A stretch of 64,000 bases of DNA from Lycium barbarum (lineage: Eukaryota > Streptophyta > Magnoliopsida > Solanales > Solanaceae): positions 86,318,543 to 86,382,542 of the forward strand of contig NC_083346.1 in assembly GCF_019175385.1 (NCBI RefSeq), read 5' to 3'. Made by a program: the position numbers and the translations under genes. This document shows positions 36,331 through 49,083 of this stretch, piece by piece. Each line of letters starts with the position of its first letter. Within the stretch, counting starts at the first letter, position 1. A model generated the notes under the pieces. That model worked only from the letters and a program-made list of their open reading frames with translations, did no database searches and was not told the DNA's origin.

Positions 36331-38283
36331 TGTTACACCTCGTAGTTTCGTCCGTTGAGATTTCTTAGGTGCTAGTTGTCCTAATCGTGAAGACTAGGGT
36401 TATCTTCTAGGATATATGAGGATTTTAGGTTATGCTTTATATATTTCATTTCACTTTATTTGGGCATTTTATTTTCTCAAATCATATCCTATAGCTGTCC
36501 AAAAACCCTCTCTTCAACTTTATAAACTAATCTAAGCCAAATCCAATAGAATTAAGAGATTCAAGTGCTAAGAAGCTTGCTAGGGCTTGTGGAACTCAAG
36601 TTTTCCTTGGGTATTGATGTTAGAGTTTTTCACTTTGGTGGAGTAAGTTGATCCAAGACTTGTTCTTGTGTGATTAAGGTAAGATTTCACATCTTCTACA
36701 TGTGGTTAAGGTTGTTTTATTGTTATGCCATGTGGGTAAAGGAAGAAAAGTGGAAATAGAGTTCAAGTATGAACTTGGAGATATTATGAGCTATCGATTG
36801 ACTTGAATTGAAATTATTGGCATTTTAGGAGTATAATCTTGTTGTGGATGTTACTGATGATGTTGAGGAAATATTGTATGTAAGCATATATGGTGTTGTG
36901 TTGTAGCCATTGTTATGAATGATCATGAAAAGGAGTTTTAGGATTGGATGATGCTTAACTTGAACGAAATATCTTGATTTTGGTATTTTTTTATAATGTC
37001 ATTGTTGATTGGGAGTTATTTTGGAATTTGATAGAAGTAGATGAAATAAGAGAAATGTTGCCCAATTTTCGCTAGCTTATGAATTATACTCGTTTGAACT
37101 TAAGAGTGCCTTTGAAGCCTAACCTTGGTATGAACCCTCTTAAATGTAGATTTCTCGGGCTCTGCAGGTGAACGTTAAGTAGTTAAGAAGACATAAAGGT
37201 ATGTAGGCTAACCCTTCTTTCTTAAGGCATGATCCCATTGATGTATACCTTCATGTGAAATCCATAGTATCTTCCATGATGATTTCATTCCTAGAATCAC
37301 TAAAGCTCATGATTCTTGATATTATCACGATACCATTAATCTCATTCTATGATAGTTGATCCTCTAAGGAAGGATATAATGAAAATGATTATGATGAAGA
37401 AGATGTTAAGGATACTTATGCACTCCTATATATATATCTAAGTATGGCTAGTAAAAACACCGAGCTTAGACGGCCTGGTATGGTACCTATCGCGCGCGCA
37501 CCACTGCAGTTGGGTACGGATGACACTGAGCCTTGGTAGGGCCAGGTATGTATAACATCGAACCTTTTCATGGTCGAGTATGTAAGACACCGAACCTCTA
37601 TGGTCGGGTATGACACTATTATATGTATAAATGCATGAAATGGAAGTCTCCCATTAGAAAGAGAGTAAGTAAATATGTTGAACGTCGCTAGAGGTATAAA
37701 TGGCTCTTTCATTCCATGACTTTTCTATATTATGTTATTTTCCATGCTTCCATTTTGTTGTTGATTATGCTTTACATACTCAGTACATTATTCGTACTGA
37801 CGTCCTTTTGTTTGTGGACACTGCGTCATGCCCGCAGGTGGACAAGAAGACAGACTTGACCCATAGACTGCTTGTGCAGAGATTATATAGAGGAGCTCCA
37901 TTTGATTCGGAGCTGCAGTTGTTGGTACTATTCTTTTATGTATATGTATGGGAATAGAGGGGCCCTGTCCCGTCCTTATGATGATATTCATACTCTTCTT
38001 AGAGGTTCGTAGACAGTCATGCATAGTAGATGTCTTTTGCCTTGTCAGCTCACATTTTGGTATACTATTTTGTTAGTCTTGTCAGCTTGTGTATATGTGT
38101 AAGGGCTTAGTTGTTGACGTTGATATACAAAAGGGGTTTTAGCTGTTGAAAATGGCATTTTCGAGGCATAGAATTGTTAATAGGCCATGTGGCTCACCTA
38201 GAGATGAATGTGAATGTACGATGAGAGGTGCCCGGTGGGTTAGCTCCGGGTGCCCGTCATGGCCCTCCGGTTGGGCCGTGACA
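36331..38283 (+). repeat. E2 3' LTR (1953 bp), lacking the palindrome zone
   Basis: It matches 17799-20169 except for a clean loss of about 460 bp equivalent to 17888-18347, joined at 'gatatatga|ggatttta'. The loss removes the palindrome zone. A short tandem unit near 37560-37620 is duplicated relative to the 5' LTR. A splice donor (36676-36683), CAGTAC/GTACTG (37781-37799) and GTCC/GGAC (37802-37819) are present. Confidence 0.93.
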
Positions 38284-39344
38284 CATATTCTAACCAAAGC
38301 CGTCTTCACCTCAAAATCAAAGTCCAAATATACCCCTCATGTTTTATTGCATTAATATTTTGGGCTTGGGGCACAAAAGTGTTTCAAAATGCCTCAAGTT
38401 AATTATAAGTTGAAAAGAGTCCATTTATGTCATGTTACCTTTTTAGTAATCAATCACATTGTCCTTATACCAAAACCAGTCCAATTTAAAATCTTAACAA
38501 CAAAGCCCAAGACATTTTTTGAATCCCCCTTTTTAGTTCAAAATGATCCATTTCATCTCAGATTTCTCCGATGGCTTAAAGGCCTAAAATGGGTCCAATT
38601 TCTTATTTAACAAAACCGTTTGCAATATTATTGAGTTTTTAGATTTATAATACTTGCAATGCCGTGCAAAAAATTTCACATCTACCAAATTACATGCAAT
38701 TATTAGTTTGGTATGTGTTTGATTTTTTATAACAAAAATCATTTGGAAACTTTTTCCTAATCTCTACATGGGATTTCCGAAGTCTAACCATACGTGGGTT
38801 TCAATATATTCATAGATGTTGTTTACATATACAACTATTATATAAATAATTATACACATGTATGCATAAATAGGAATAATAGAGGGTTTAGGCTGGTGGG
38901 CCTACTTAAGCCAACCAGTTGCTATTTTCACCCATGGTTGGGCCTTCAATCATTTCTTTAATCCGTATTCGATCAAACAAAGAAGTTGGGCCACTGGCCC
39001 AACAGGTTTATTGGCAGAAAGGGGCGGGTGTGGTATTCCCATGCAAACACAGAGGGGAAAAGGAGAACAATGGTTAGAGAGTACCTAGCCTTAATAACTT
39101 AATTAACGAGAACTTAAGTAGTAAACATAATTAGGCAACCTAAACTAAATGGAATCTAACATAGGCAGTTGTTTGTCATGCTAGTGAACCACAAGTCCAA
39201 CAGAAAAAATAGCCATGCATTAATGTTAGGATAAAACAGGATCATGATTGACTAAACTAAAGAGGAATCATGCTAATATGGATGGTAGTTTTCAGTAAAG
39301 GAATGACACATAGGTGCAAGTGACTTAAACTATGAGTAATCTAA
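38284..39344. other. AT-rich sequence without recognisable features
   Basis: It begins with E2's CATAT duplication. No ORF, repeat family or RNA gene could be supported. It joins to 17291-17798 once E2 is removed. Confidence 0.5.
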
Positions 39345-42300
39345 TGTTTTTTTTTTAAGTAAAACAACCTGCATGGTGCAAGTTGTCGTTTATTAATCAA
39401 AACAAGTCTATATAGAAGAATTAAGATAGTACAAGGCCAAAAGTGCCTCTAACATGAAAAACAAAATAAACAGTAGAAAGACTAGCGTAAACTATAGCAT
39501 CACATGTCCAAGTTGTGGCTTGATTTCACTTAAGCAACCTTCAAGCTCTCACTAGGTGCTATGAAATCAGTAACTAACATAAGTCTTATTCTAACATGAA
39601 GTTGTGCAAGTTTAGGCTTGGCCAGCTCTTTATCTTTTTGTAATGAATGATATCCTTCCTTCAATATGGCTTTCAACAGTCATAATCTGCACCACTATAC
39701 AACCTCTTCCAATAGCCTAAACATAAAATCAATACCACATACTGGATAGAAGGTTCATAGTTCTAGACTTACATACTGCAAAATTCGGTGTTGATACTTC
39801 AGTTCTTGTCAAAACACCAGCTTCCTCAAAATTGGTATTACAACTTCCAGTAACTGGATTGTCTTACTATGTGTTACATTCTCCTTGTATTGTAGCTTCA
39901 GAGGCTGCATATTCTTATGTTTTCTTGTGCACTCAATTTGGTTCCCTGGCATAAACAGTTTTGAATATGAAACAAGGCAGACACATCTTGTCTATATTGA
40001 CAAGTCTTCTTGCTGCTATTGGTAGTTCAACGAATTAACTAAAGCTTATCGGATGCAAAATCAAAAGAACGGCTAGTTAAAAATCTGCAAACTGGTTCCC
40101 TTCCCTCATAACATGGCCTATCTGTATTATTCCTCTGCTCTCTCATTCTCTTAAATTGTGCACTTTCATACATACACTCCATGGAACATCCCATTCTGCT
40201 TACACAAACTTCAAAAGACCAAGAAAATCTGTAAGACCAAGAGAATATGTCTAAAAACAGTGATAAAAGCTGCTTCGGTACACAATATCTAATCCCATCC
40301 ATGGCTTTAGCTTCAGCCACTAAACAAGTGGTATCTTCAATCTACCTAGCACATGTATGAATAAAATCACCTTCATGATTCCTAACACAAAAAGCAGAAG
40401 CACTTGGACCAGGATTTCCTTTAGAGGCCCCATCACTATTACATTTATACCATCCTTGATCAAGACTACACCATTACACCATGGTATATGTAATGTGAGG
40501 CTTGTAACATTCCAACTATTGCACCCGTTGAGGCTAATAATTGTCCAAATTCTTCATCCATGGATATCTTGTCTTTGCAAACTGAATCAGGTTCAAATTA
40601 ATCTCATACAAGACCTAATGTCTGAACATCTTAAACCACTGCATTTCTTCTCTTCCACAATTGCCACATAATGATAGCTGGAGCTTCTTGATATAGAGGT
40701 TTCAATTTGGTTGAACATTCAGTATCCCACCATTTCTTGACAATTTGCTTAATTGAACAGAAGGACCTTGCACACCAACTGCATTTACAAACATTTTCCA
40801 CACTCCAGCTGCATAGTCACTTGTAAGAAACACATGTTCTATTGTTTGTTGTTGTGGTTGTGAGCAGCACCTGCATATTGAAACAATAGAAATTCATATT
40901 CTAGCTAGCACATCATCTATAGGTAGTTTCTGTTTCCATACTGTCCATAGGAAGAAAGCAATTTTGAAGTGTAGTCCATTTATCAACATTTGCTCAAAGA
41001 ACCAGTTATACTCACCTCTCTACCTTACCTTCTCACATGCACTCCCTGCTGTAAACTGGCCACTACTAGAAGGTAAGCACCAAGCCTTGTCAATGTTAGT
41101 ATAACATTCATCTCTCCAACATTTTCTTGTAATATGTTTTACTGCATCTTCAGGTATAGTTTGTTGTAGTTTCTAAACATTCCACTTTTCATTAATCATC
41201 ACATCCTTCACCTCTTGTATACTGTCATCTATAGGGAAAGTTGAAGGCATGAGATCAGCTAATTGACCTAGTTTGGTCTAATTATCATACCAAAAGTTGG
41301 CTGAGCCATCTCTTGGTTCCCACCATATATCCTGCTCAATTGCATCTCTAGCCTCCAATATTTTTTTCCAAAGCTATAAGCCTCATTTCCATTGTATTAG
41401 AGTTGGAATCTTCCTTTTACAATAGTTATTCCACACATAAGTGGCCCATATAGTCCCTCTTATTCTAAACCCCACCACAACTTTGCAAACAAGGCCATAG
41501 ACACATAAAATAAAGATCTGAACCCCAGGCCACCTTCATGTTTAGGAACACATAATTTTAACCAAGCAGACCAGTGTCTGCTTCTCCCTTCATCTTTGTT
41601 ACTCAAAAAAAATCTAGCAAAGATCTTGTGTAACTCATTGAGTGTATACTTGATAGGTTCGATAGCAGATAAAAGGTACAATGACATGCTTTGTAATACA
41701 CTATTAATGAGCACTGCCTTCCCTTCAAAAGACACAAATCTTCCTTTCTAGTCCTGCAACTTGTCTTTCATTTTTTTATAAGATCATTGTAATAAACCTT
41801 CTTTGTCCTGGAAGAAATATGGGACCCCTAAGGTATTTAAAAGGAAATACACCTCTAGAAAATCCAGTAATGTTTTCAACCTCTTGAAACAACGAAGCTA
41901 CTATAATCTGATGCATATAGAAAGAACTTTTGTCCCAATTAATCAAGTGCCCTGACACCTTTTCATATTCCTTCAACACATGCAGGATCATCTCCAAAGA
42001 AACCTTATCAATAGAAACAAAAATTATAGTATCATCAGCATAGACCAAGTTGTTTAAATTGGCACTCTACTTTGGCATTCCATAGTTTCTGTACTGCTCC
42101 CTCTCAAATAAAGAGTTCAGGCTTCTTGACAAAACTTCTACAGCTAGTAAAAATAAAGTAGGTGACATTGGATCACCTTGCTTCAATCCTTTAGTAGAAT
42201 GAAAGAAGCCAAAAAAATTGACCATTCAACTGTACAAAATACCAATTATTGGCCAACAATCTCTAAATCTCATCCACAAATTCTCTTGCAAAGCCTATTT

Positions 42301-43617
42301 TCTCCTGAACCTTAGTCAAATATAGCCATGACACTCTATCATATTCCTTGGCCATGTCTAACTTCATAACAATATTTACAGGTCTTCCTCTCTTCTTAAT
42401 ATCAGTCACTATTTCTTGTGTAAGCAATACATTTTCAATAATACTTCTTCCTTTAACAAAACCTGATTAATTACTGGATATCAGCTGTGGTAAAATACTA
42501 TCAAGCCTCCTATGTACCACTCTTGAAACTACCTTATTGATAAAATTGCTCAAGCTGATAGGCCTAAGATCAGCAAAACTTTGAATAAGTGCTTTCTTTA
42601 GAAGAAGGACAAGACTAGTATGAGTAATTGATTTAGGAAGTGTATGCCCTTCATAAAATTCCTTGACCAACCTAAAGGCATCCAAACCTATTATATCCCA
42701 ACATGCATGATAGAATGTACCTGAAAATCCATCTGGACCACAAGCACTATCACCCTTAAGCTCAAATACTACTTTTTTATTTCTTCAAATGTAGGGAAAG
42801 CACACAACTGATCATTGCACTCATCAAACACCAATCTTAGAATGTGCTTGAGCATGCTAAAGTCAAAATTAGATCCCGCTTGTGCAAACTGATTATGAAA
42901 AAGGTTGACTGCCCCATCTATTATATATTCTTTAGTTTCTAGCCATACCCCATCTGATTGTTGAATCCTCTTAATTTGCTACCTCTTTCTTCTTCTATTT
43001 ACAATACTATGGAAGAATCTTATATTCTTATAACCTTCTGTAAACCATGTATAACCATATTTTTGCCTTAAATTCTTCTTCATGATGTAGATACCTCTTC
43101 GTTTTAGCTTGTGCCAATTGTAGGACAGGTCTACTCTCTACTGTAGGTTCTTCTTCAAAGAGTTGCTCTTTAATTCTCACAATATCCTCCATGATGATGA
43201 GCTGCTTGAAAATGTCACCAAAAGCTGCCTTAGTCCATATTGACAAAGCTCTTTTTATCTGCTTGATCTTCTTTTTGAAACTCATAAAAGGATTACTATC
43301 ACCCTTCTCAGGCTAATCTCCTTTAAGAGTATCCAAAAAAGAGGGGTGTTATATCCAAAATTTCAAGAACCTAAAAGGTTTGGTAAATTTTGGAGCATCA
43401 GTTCCAAGAGTAATGAGGAGAGGGGCATGATCTGATCCAGTCCTGGACAAATGCTCCACTTTTATGTTACTAAACATTTCTGCAACAGTGAGTTAACGAC
43501 AACTCTATCTAACCTTTTAAAGATATAATCATCACTTTCCTTTCCACTCCACCAAGTAAAAGGACTACCTTTAAAAGCAATTCCCAATAGTTCACATAAA
43601 TTTATACAAAATGCAAA
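39345..43617 (-). pseudogene. Decayed L1-type LINE (endonuclease-RT-zinc finger-RNase H)
   Basis: LINE ORF2 nicks target DNA and copies its own RNA there. On the minus strand, 5' to 3': the endonuclease C-terminus with 'FKGSPFTWWSGKESDDYIFKR' (about 43590-43500), a linker 'ALSIWTKAAFGDIFKQL' (about 43250-43195), RT with 'FADLRPISLSNFINKVVSR' (about 42580-42525), the YADD active site (42031-42042), a thumb-like region 'HWSAWLKLCVPKHEGGLGFRSL' (41570-41505), the zf-RVT domain 'FKIAFFLWTVWKQKLP' (about 40970-40915) and an RNase H domain 'KCNSDGASKGNPGPSA' (about 40450-40395). RNase H marks it as a plant L1. A poly-A tail appears as T at 39347-39356. Several stops break it, and LTR P1 cuts its 5' side. 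Confidence 0.88.
39364..39386 (-). promoter_or_regulatory. LINE 3'-end stem-loop
   Basis: ACAACCTGCA (39364-39373) and TGCAAGTTGT (39377-39386) pair over 10 bp with one wobble and a 3-nt loop, directly before the poly-A tail on the minus strand. Short 3' stem-loops in plant LINEs are proposed or known RT recognition sites. Confidence 0.7.
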
Positions 43618-44323
43618 TATTACACCTCAGAAAAATTTCATGTCGTTGTGCGGTGAATAGACCAATGTGAGTTAAGGTGTATATGATGTCCATAATGATT
43701 ATAATTAAGATTCGAAAGACATTTGAGGAAAGTGAAGAAAGCTTGTTAGAAAAAGTTCCCGAATAAAACGTACCAGCAGGTATTCCTTGTAATTTACGGG
43801 GTTAGAAGTTGAACAAATCTAATCAACGCAATCTGAATGGATTCAGGAAATTCTGCAGACACTAGTCAGTCCTGACGGGCTGTCAACATGTCGACGGACC
43901 GTCATTGTGCACCGTCAACATGTTTCTGCAGATTGAGACCTGCAGGCGTAAGTCGACGGACCAAGTTGACGGACCGTCAACCCAACCGTCAACATGTTCC
44001 TGCAATCAGGGATTTTTAGGCGTAAGTCAACGAAGCTATTCGACGGACCATCGACACGTCAATGGGTCATCGATCAGCTCGACGAACCGCTTCACTGGAA
44101 CCTTCCAGTTTCAGCTATAAATAGACGAGTCATGCTCTAAATTTTCATATTTAATTCTCTCTCTAAGTATAGAAGGTTATAGAATAATTCTCTCATCATA
44201 TTATCATATATCCAAGGGAAATTAAGGGGTAAACACCAAGAATTAGTAAAAATCAAGTGTATGGATGCTCACTAGGGTTTTTACGGATTAAGAAGTCCTT
44301 TTGTATTGAAGTGGGGTTTTCTC
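43618..44323 (+). mobile_element. P1: 5' part of an LTR related to E4's, interrupted by E4
   Basis: It starts TATTACACCTC (the TG of the usual start is now TA) and resembles E4's LTR over the first 60 bases. The palindrome zone spans 43868-44095 and a canonical TATAAATAG box lies at 44116-44124. E4 begins at 44324, so the rest of P1 should lie beyond E4, outside the window. Confidence 0.7.
43868..44095 (+). promoter_or_regulatory. Palindrome zone of P1
   Basis: Multiple TCGACGGACCGTC and TTGACGGACCGTCAA units are present. The best is GTTGACGG-A-CCGTCAAC (43965-43981), with 8-bp arms. TATAAATAG follows at 44116. Confidence 0.65.
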
Positions 44324-44689
44324 TGTTACACCTCGGAAACAAAATTCATGTTGTTTCATAGTGAATAGACTAACGAAAGGAATGAAGTATACGATGTTTC
44401 TATAAGTAAGAGGTGGTATTTAATGGTCCTAATTGAGATTTCAAAGACGTCTGACGCAAGAGAAGAAAGTTCATCAAGAAAGGTGAGGTATACGTTGTGT
44501 ATCGGAAAGGATTTACAAGGTACTAAGTTAATGATGGCTTGATGATGCCTTAAAGAAGAGTTATAACGTCTCTTAAATTGACAATGAAGTGTTAAACAAG
44601 TTTTAAGAAGTTTCCACAAGGATTGGAGGTCAAACGACTCGATGGGAACAAGTTTCGAAAAACAGAGCATTGTACAGTCCACAATACGG

Positions 44690-44822
44690 ACCGTATAAAA
44701 GATACTGGCCATATATTAGGTCGTATAAACTGCCCAGAATAGGAGCCTTCACTGGACCAAAGATACGGTCACACATACGGTCCATATAAATTATACGGAC
44801 CGTATGTGTGTCCGTATAACCG
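44690..44822 (+). promoter_or_regulatory. Palindrome zone of E4 LTR
   Basis: Repeated ATACGGACCGTAT units occur (for example 44793-44805). A larger hairpin joins CACACATACGG (44770-44780) to CCGTATGTGTG (44800-44810) with perfect 11-bp arms. TAATATAAGG follows at 44844. Confidence 0.65.
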
Positions 44823-45094
44823 AGTCGGGACAGATGTTTTAGTTAATATAAGGGACCCCAACCTCATTTATTTCATTTCATTTTTCACTCCTCACCTCAA
44901 GAATTCTCTATAACCCTCTCCACACTTCTCCTACAAGAATTCAAGAGAAACTAATGATCAACTTCATCAAACCAAGAGAATCAAGTGCAAGAAACTCACT
45001 AGGGTTCATCCAAGACAATAAATCTCATTGGAAATGGAACTAGGGTTTTGCTCAAGTGAAGTGTTTCCACGAAAAGCTCATTCCCACACTATCA

Positions 45095-45102
45095 AAGGTA
45101 AG
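45095..45102 (+). promoter_or_regulatory. Candidate splice donor AAG|GTAAG, E4 leader
   Basis: It lies about 250 bp after the TATA-like box. Ignoring E5, joining to the acceptor at 57956 would remove about 1.9 kb. The same site is kept in P2 at 62517-62524. Confidence 0.5.
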
Positions 45103-46026
45103 TTTTATGATCATTTCATGTTGTTTAGGGTATTGAGGGGTTGAAAGACTTAGATTATGAAAGGAGGTGGAAGATGGGTCATGAATATGAGAGTAGTGGA
45201 ATTTTTAAGTAGTAGCTTGAAATAAATCAGGATTCTTGATATGTTGTGATTATAATTATGTTATAAATGATATTAAGAACATGGGAGAAACATTATATAA
45301 GAACGAATGTGATATTGCACTATGGCCATGGTTATGGATGATTTGAAGTGAAATTGGGAAGTTTTGATAATGTAGGTGAATTAAGATTGTTGCTTATGAA
45401 ATTATGACTGTTATTAATGACATTTGGGAGTTGATATATGATGTGGATAAAGTTGTATAAACAAAGGAAATGCTGCCCAATTTTCTCTAGCCTTAGTCAA
45501 GTATGCTTAGGCTATCGATTATCTAATGTTAGTATGAACTCTCTTGAAGGTAGAAACGTGAATAGTGGAGGAGAACGTTTAAGTGATAGAGTAGCTAAAC
45601 GAAAAGGTATGTAAGGATAGTCCCTTTCTTCTAAGGCATGATTCATATAGCATGAATCCTCCTATTTTTCCAGGAATTTCTTACATTCCGGGAATTATGA
45701 GTCTACGATTATAAAGTGCCTCACATGAGATAAAGAAAAGAGATATGTTGCAAGTATGATAATGATAATGATGAGCCTAAGTCTAAAGTTCATGATATGA
45801 CGTTTCTACAAAGCTAATGGCCCTAATTACGATCCCTTGATGTTGTTTATTATGTTACAGTCACCTTATAATGCTAGTTCCTTCAAGGTGAGGTATGATG
45901 AATATGATCACTCCATAATGTAATCTGGGGTTCCCGACCTTATGTCACCCAATATGGTTATAGATTATCTTTAGGTTCTAATGCATGTTTTATGACAAAT
46001 GTATGATGATGATAATCCATAGTGAG

Positions 46027-48879
46027 TGTTATGTCCCGTGTTTTCGCATAATTGGAAATTTTGAAAATAATTGAGACTTGTATGATAAGGCCATATCTTT
46101 GATTTTAGTTAATATGTCTAGGTTGTTTATGAAAATATTGGTGTGGAAATGTGGAGGAAGTCTAAGGACAAAAATTGGAATTCCTAAAATTGGTTTCGGG
46201 AATTACAAAATGAGATTTCAACGAATTGGGCCAAGAAAAATTTGAAGGAAAATTGAAGCCCAAGACCCATTTAATGGTCATGTGCTTTCCATGTGCCTAC
46301 TAATCAATTATGTATATAGGTATGCTTATCCTTAGAGAAATCTAGAAACAAAATTAAAAAAACTCATCCTTGAGTTCTTGAACCCCATTCGGCCGAACCC
46401 CTTGTTCCAAAAAAAAAAATTTCTCTAGCCTTGGATTGTGGTCTAAAAATCTTGTTCTTCTCATATTTGTAGCAAGTGCAAGACGCTCTCCGACGTGATA
46501 CAATTTGTTTGGCGAAAGAATCACGTTTGCGACAAGTCGGAATTTCAAGATAAGGTAAGGATTTTGTCACTTTTGTGTTATGGAATTCGTAAGAATATTA
46601 TAAGGATTGAGAATAGACGAGAATTCCGTAGTTTTGGTGTGTGTGTGAAACCGTGGGTGTGTGTGTGTGTGGTGAAGTGGCCGTGAGCCATGTCATGGTG
46701 AAGGCAAGGTGAATTTTGATTTTGTTTAGTTTGTTAGTTGCGTCGTTGTGGCATTTATGACGTAAATGAATGTTTAACGAGTTGAATTGGCATTGAAAAT
46801 GGTTGCGGGTCCTTATGGGAATTATATGATTTTTGTATATTCGTATATAATTGTGAAAGTAAGACTTTAAATGTGAATTATGGTTGTTGTTAATGAATTT
46901 GGAATGAAACAATGCAAGTTAGTATGCTCGTCGTAGTTGTGGACGTTTTGAATAGAATATGGAAAGTAGCAGATTGCTTAAATTCATGTATATCGTTTGG
47001 AATATTATTGGAATGTGTTTGAATAACTTTGAATGAGTAAATGAATATGATAATGTGGATGTGGTGAAGTTTTGATGAAAGTTGTAGATTTATGTAGAAA
47101 GAAAGAATATTGACGTTAGAGTGATTTTGTTATGACTTGTGATGATTGTGATACTGTGGGTTGTTGTTGTATATGGAGCCCAGCTAAGTCTCGGGGTGAT
47201 ATATATATATATGGGGGAAATGCTGCCGAAATTTCGGTAGACAAAAATGAGGTTAAGTGAATTCTTAAGCCTTGAAATCCCTAATTGGTAACTTTGACCA
47301 TTTGCAGATCCCGAGCGAAACGGGACTTGAGTTTCGGGCGAGCGTAAGACGCATATAAGGTATGTAAGGCTACCCATTCCTTCTTTTGGCATGTCTTAGG
47401 TATACTAGGTCGATATTGGAGCCTTGAGGGCAATTCTGTTCCTAGAAATCCGAATCGGAAATTTAGTATTATTCATTCAATTGAATTGAATTATAAAACT
47501 CATATTATATTGAAAAGTGATTTAATGTCCGAAACTTTTGTAAATGTAATCAAGTTTCCTCGAGACTTCCATGTATGATTCCATAGACCCCAAATGTCTG
47601 TGATTCATGTCCGCCACCTCGACTTGACCCGCGGTGGGCCCACTAGCATCGAGACTTCTTTGTTTGCTCTATTATGCCCATTCTTGTCTAATGTCGGCAA
47701 AACACGTTTGGTTATGAATTTGGCTATCATAAAATAATGTTTGACTGCCACGATATTCTAAACTATATTTTGAACCATAAATACTATGTTGGAAATATTT
47801 TTGTGAAACGAACCTCGTATTGACTAGTTATTCGAACTATTTGATTAATGAGTTAGCATATGATACTATCAAGTTTCAAAAGGTGTTTTGACTTATAAGT
47901 TGCATTGTTTGCTCACGACTACGCTCGTGCCCTTATTATGACTTCGTTCAGCGGTACCCGGGCCGGTTATGATTCGTGCGCGCTATGATAAATTCGGCCG
48001 TATGCTGTGTTACGGTTCCCGAGACCTCGCCATAGGGCCGGGTTCCGTTTGGAGTTATGCTGTGATATGGCTGGTGATATGCTACGCTGATATGTGTGCT
48101 CGGGGATGTACGGAGATTTGAACCTTCCGGTGTTATGCTGTGTGTGGCACCAGCGTCGGAGTGGTGACCACGTTACTGAGCTTTGCATGATTTTGTTTGC
48201 ATTACGTATATATAGTTTTGATACAAATTTTGATATACTGTTCGGTATTTCCCCTTTGTATCCTGTTTGTCTTCAGTTATGGCTCATATTTCTGTACTCT
48301 ATGCTTTACATACTCAGTACATCTTTCGTACTGACCCCCTTTCTTCGGGGCTGCGTTTCATGCCCGCAGGTACAGACACAGGTGATCCATCACTATAGGC
48401 TCCACTTTCTGCTATTTCGGAGTACTCCCTTTTGATCCGGAGTCCACTTTTGGTACATACATCTTTTGTTATGTATATATTTCTGTATATCTGACTATTT
48501 GGGTACGGCGGGGCCCTGTCCCGTCATATGATTCTATCGGTCTATTTAGAGGTCTGTGGACATGTTTGTGGGTTGGGTCTTTCTGTACGGATGTGTGTAT
48601 ATGATGTGTTTGGGAGATCCCATTCGCCGCCGCGGCCGGTCCGCATATGTTTACATGTTGCCTTGTTGGCCGGTGTGGCCTTTGTTGGTATTTTCTGTGC
48701 GCAGGGTTATTTTTGATAGTCTGTAAAACAAAGGAAGCTCTGCCAAAAATTTTCTGGAAATTATCTAAATTTAGAATATAGCCTTGACGGCTTCTGCTAT
48801 ATACATGAATGCATTTGATAGATGGGTTTGGGTGCCCAGATCGAGCACTAGTCACGGCCTACGGGGTTGGGTCGTGACA
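46027..48879 (+). repeat. E5 5' LTR (2853 bp)
   Basis: It starts TGTTATGTCCC and ends GGGTCGTGACA. It lacks 36 bp present in the 3' LTR at about 54298-54333; the loss lies between two GCCCAAGACC repeats. It holds a splice donor (46552-46559), CAGTAC/GTACTG (48315-48333), CCCC/GGGG (48336-48350) and GGCGGG/CCCGTC (48507-48525). Confidence 0.95.
46552..46559 (+). promoter_or_regulatory. Candidate splice donor AAG|GTAAG, E5 leader
   Basis: This is the same motif and relative place as in E2, E3 and E4. With the acceptor ending at 49081 the intron would be 2527 bp. Confidence 0.5.
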
Positions 48880-48883
48880 AAAG

Positions 48884-48897
48884 TGGTATCAGAGCGG
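48884..48897 (+). promoter_or_regulatory. E5 primer binding site (tRNA-iMet type)
   Basis: TGGTATCAGAGCGG begins 5 bases after the LTR end; its first 12 bases match the consensus perfectly. Confidence 0.95.
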
Positions 48898-48938
48898 TTT
48901 GTCCTCGGAATGTCTACAGGCTGTGTCTCGTAGAGTCT

Positions 48939-48974
48939 TGTTTATCGGTGTGTTGTGCACCACGTCTATAAACA
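48939..48974 (+). promoter_or_regulatory. Leader stem-loop with GTGCAC loop (E5)
   Basis: Arms are TGTTTAT (48939-48945) and ATAAACA (48968-48974). The inner arms TGTG/CACG pair with one wobble and the loop is TT-GTGCAC (hexamer 48955-48960). It begins 55 nt after the primer site starts. Confidence 0.65.
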
Positions 48975-49074
48975 GGAGGCTACAGGGTATTTAGGGTGTT
49001 ACTTTTCTTTGGAATCTTAGATTGTGCGTTAGAGCTGTGCTATTAGGACGATTTTGATCTGATCCGTTATTGTG

Positions 49075-49081
49075 TTTGCAG
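49075..49081 (+). promoter_or_regulatory. Candidate splice acceptor before E5 gag
   Basis: TGTTTGCAG ends 2 bases before the gag ATG at 49084. Confidence 0.5.
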
Positions 49082-49083
49082 TG

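Larger units (their letters stand above)
17799..38283 (+). mobile_element. E2: old Ty3/Gypsy chromovirus containing nested E3
   Basis: LTRs at 17799-20169 and 36331-38283, with TG..CA ends, are flanked by the duplication CATAT (17794-17798 and 38284-38288). A primer site follows the 5' LTR and a purine tract precedes the 3' LTR. Without E3 (21708-32689 plus one copy of its duplication) the element is about 9.5 kb. It encodes gag-protease-RT-RNase H-integrase-chromodomain remnants in the order typical of chromoviruses, closest in style to Tekay/Del. Numerous stops and frameshifts in every domain mean it is dead. Confidence 0.93.
44324..46026 (+). repeat. E4 5' LTR, first part
   Basis: The palindrome zone (44690-44822), TAATATAAGG box (44844-44853) and splice donor (45095-45102) are here. 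E5's target copy GTGAG is at 46022-46026. The sequence matches P2 (61774 onward) closely, including flanks of the E5 insertion point ('ccatagtgagtatatgatg' near 63432). Confidence 0.9.

Noticed and set aside
40357..40671. Plus-strand frame at 40357-40671
   Set aside because: The real signal here is the LINE RNase H domain on the minus strand.
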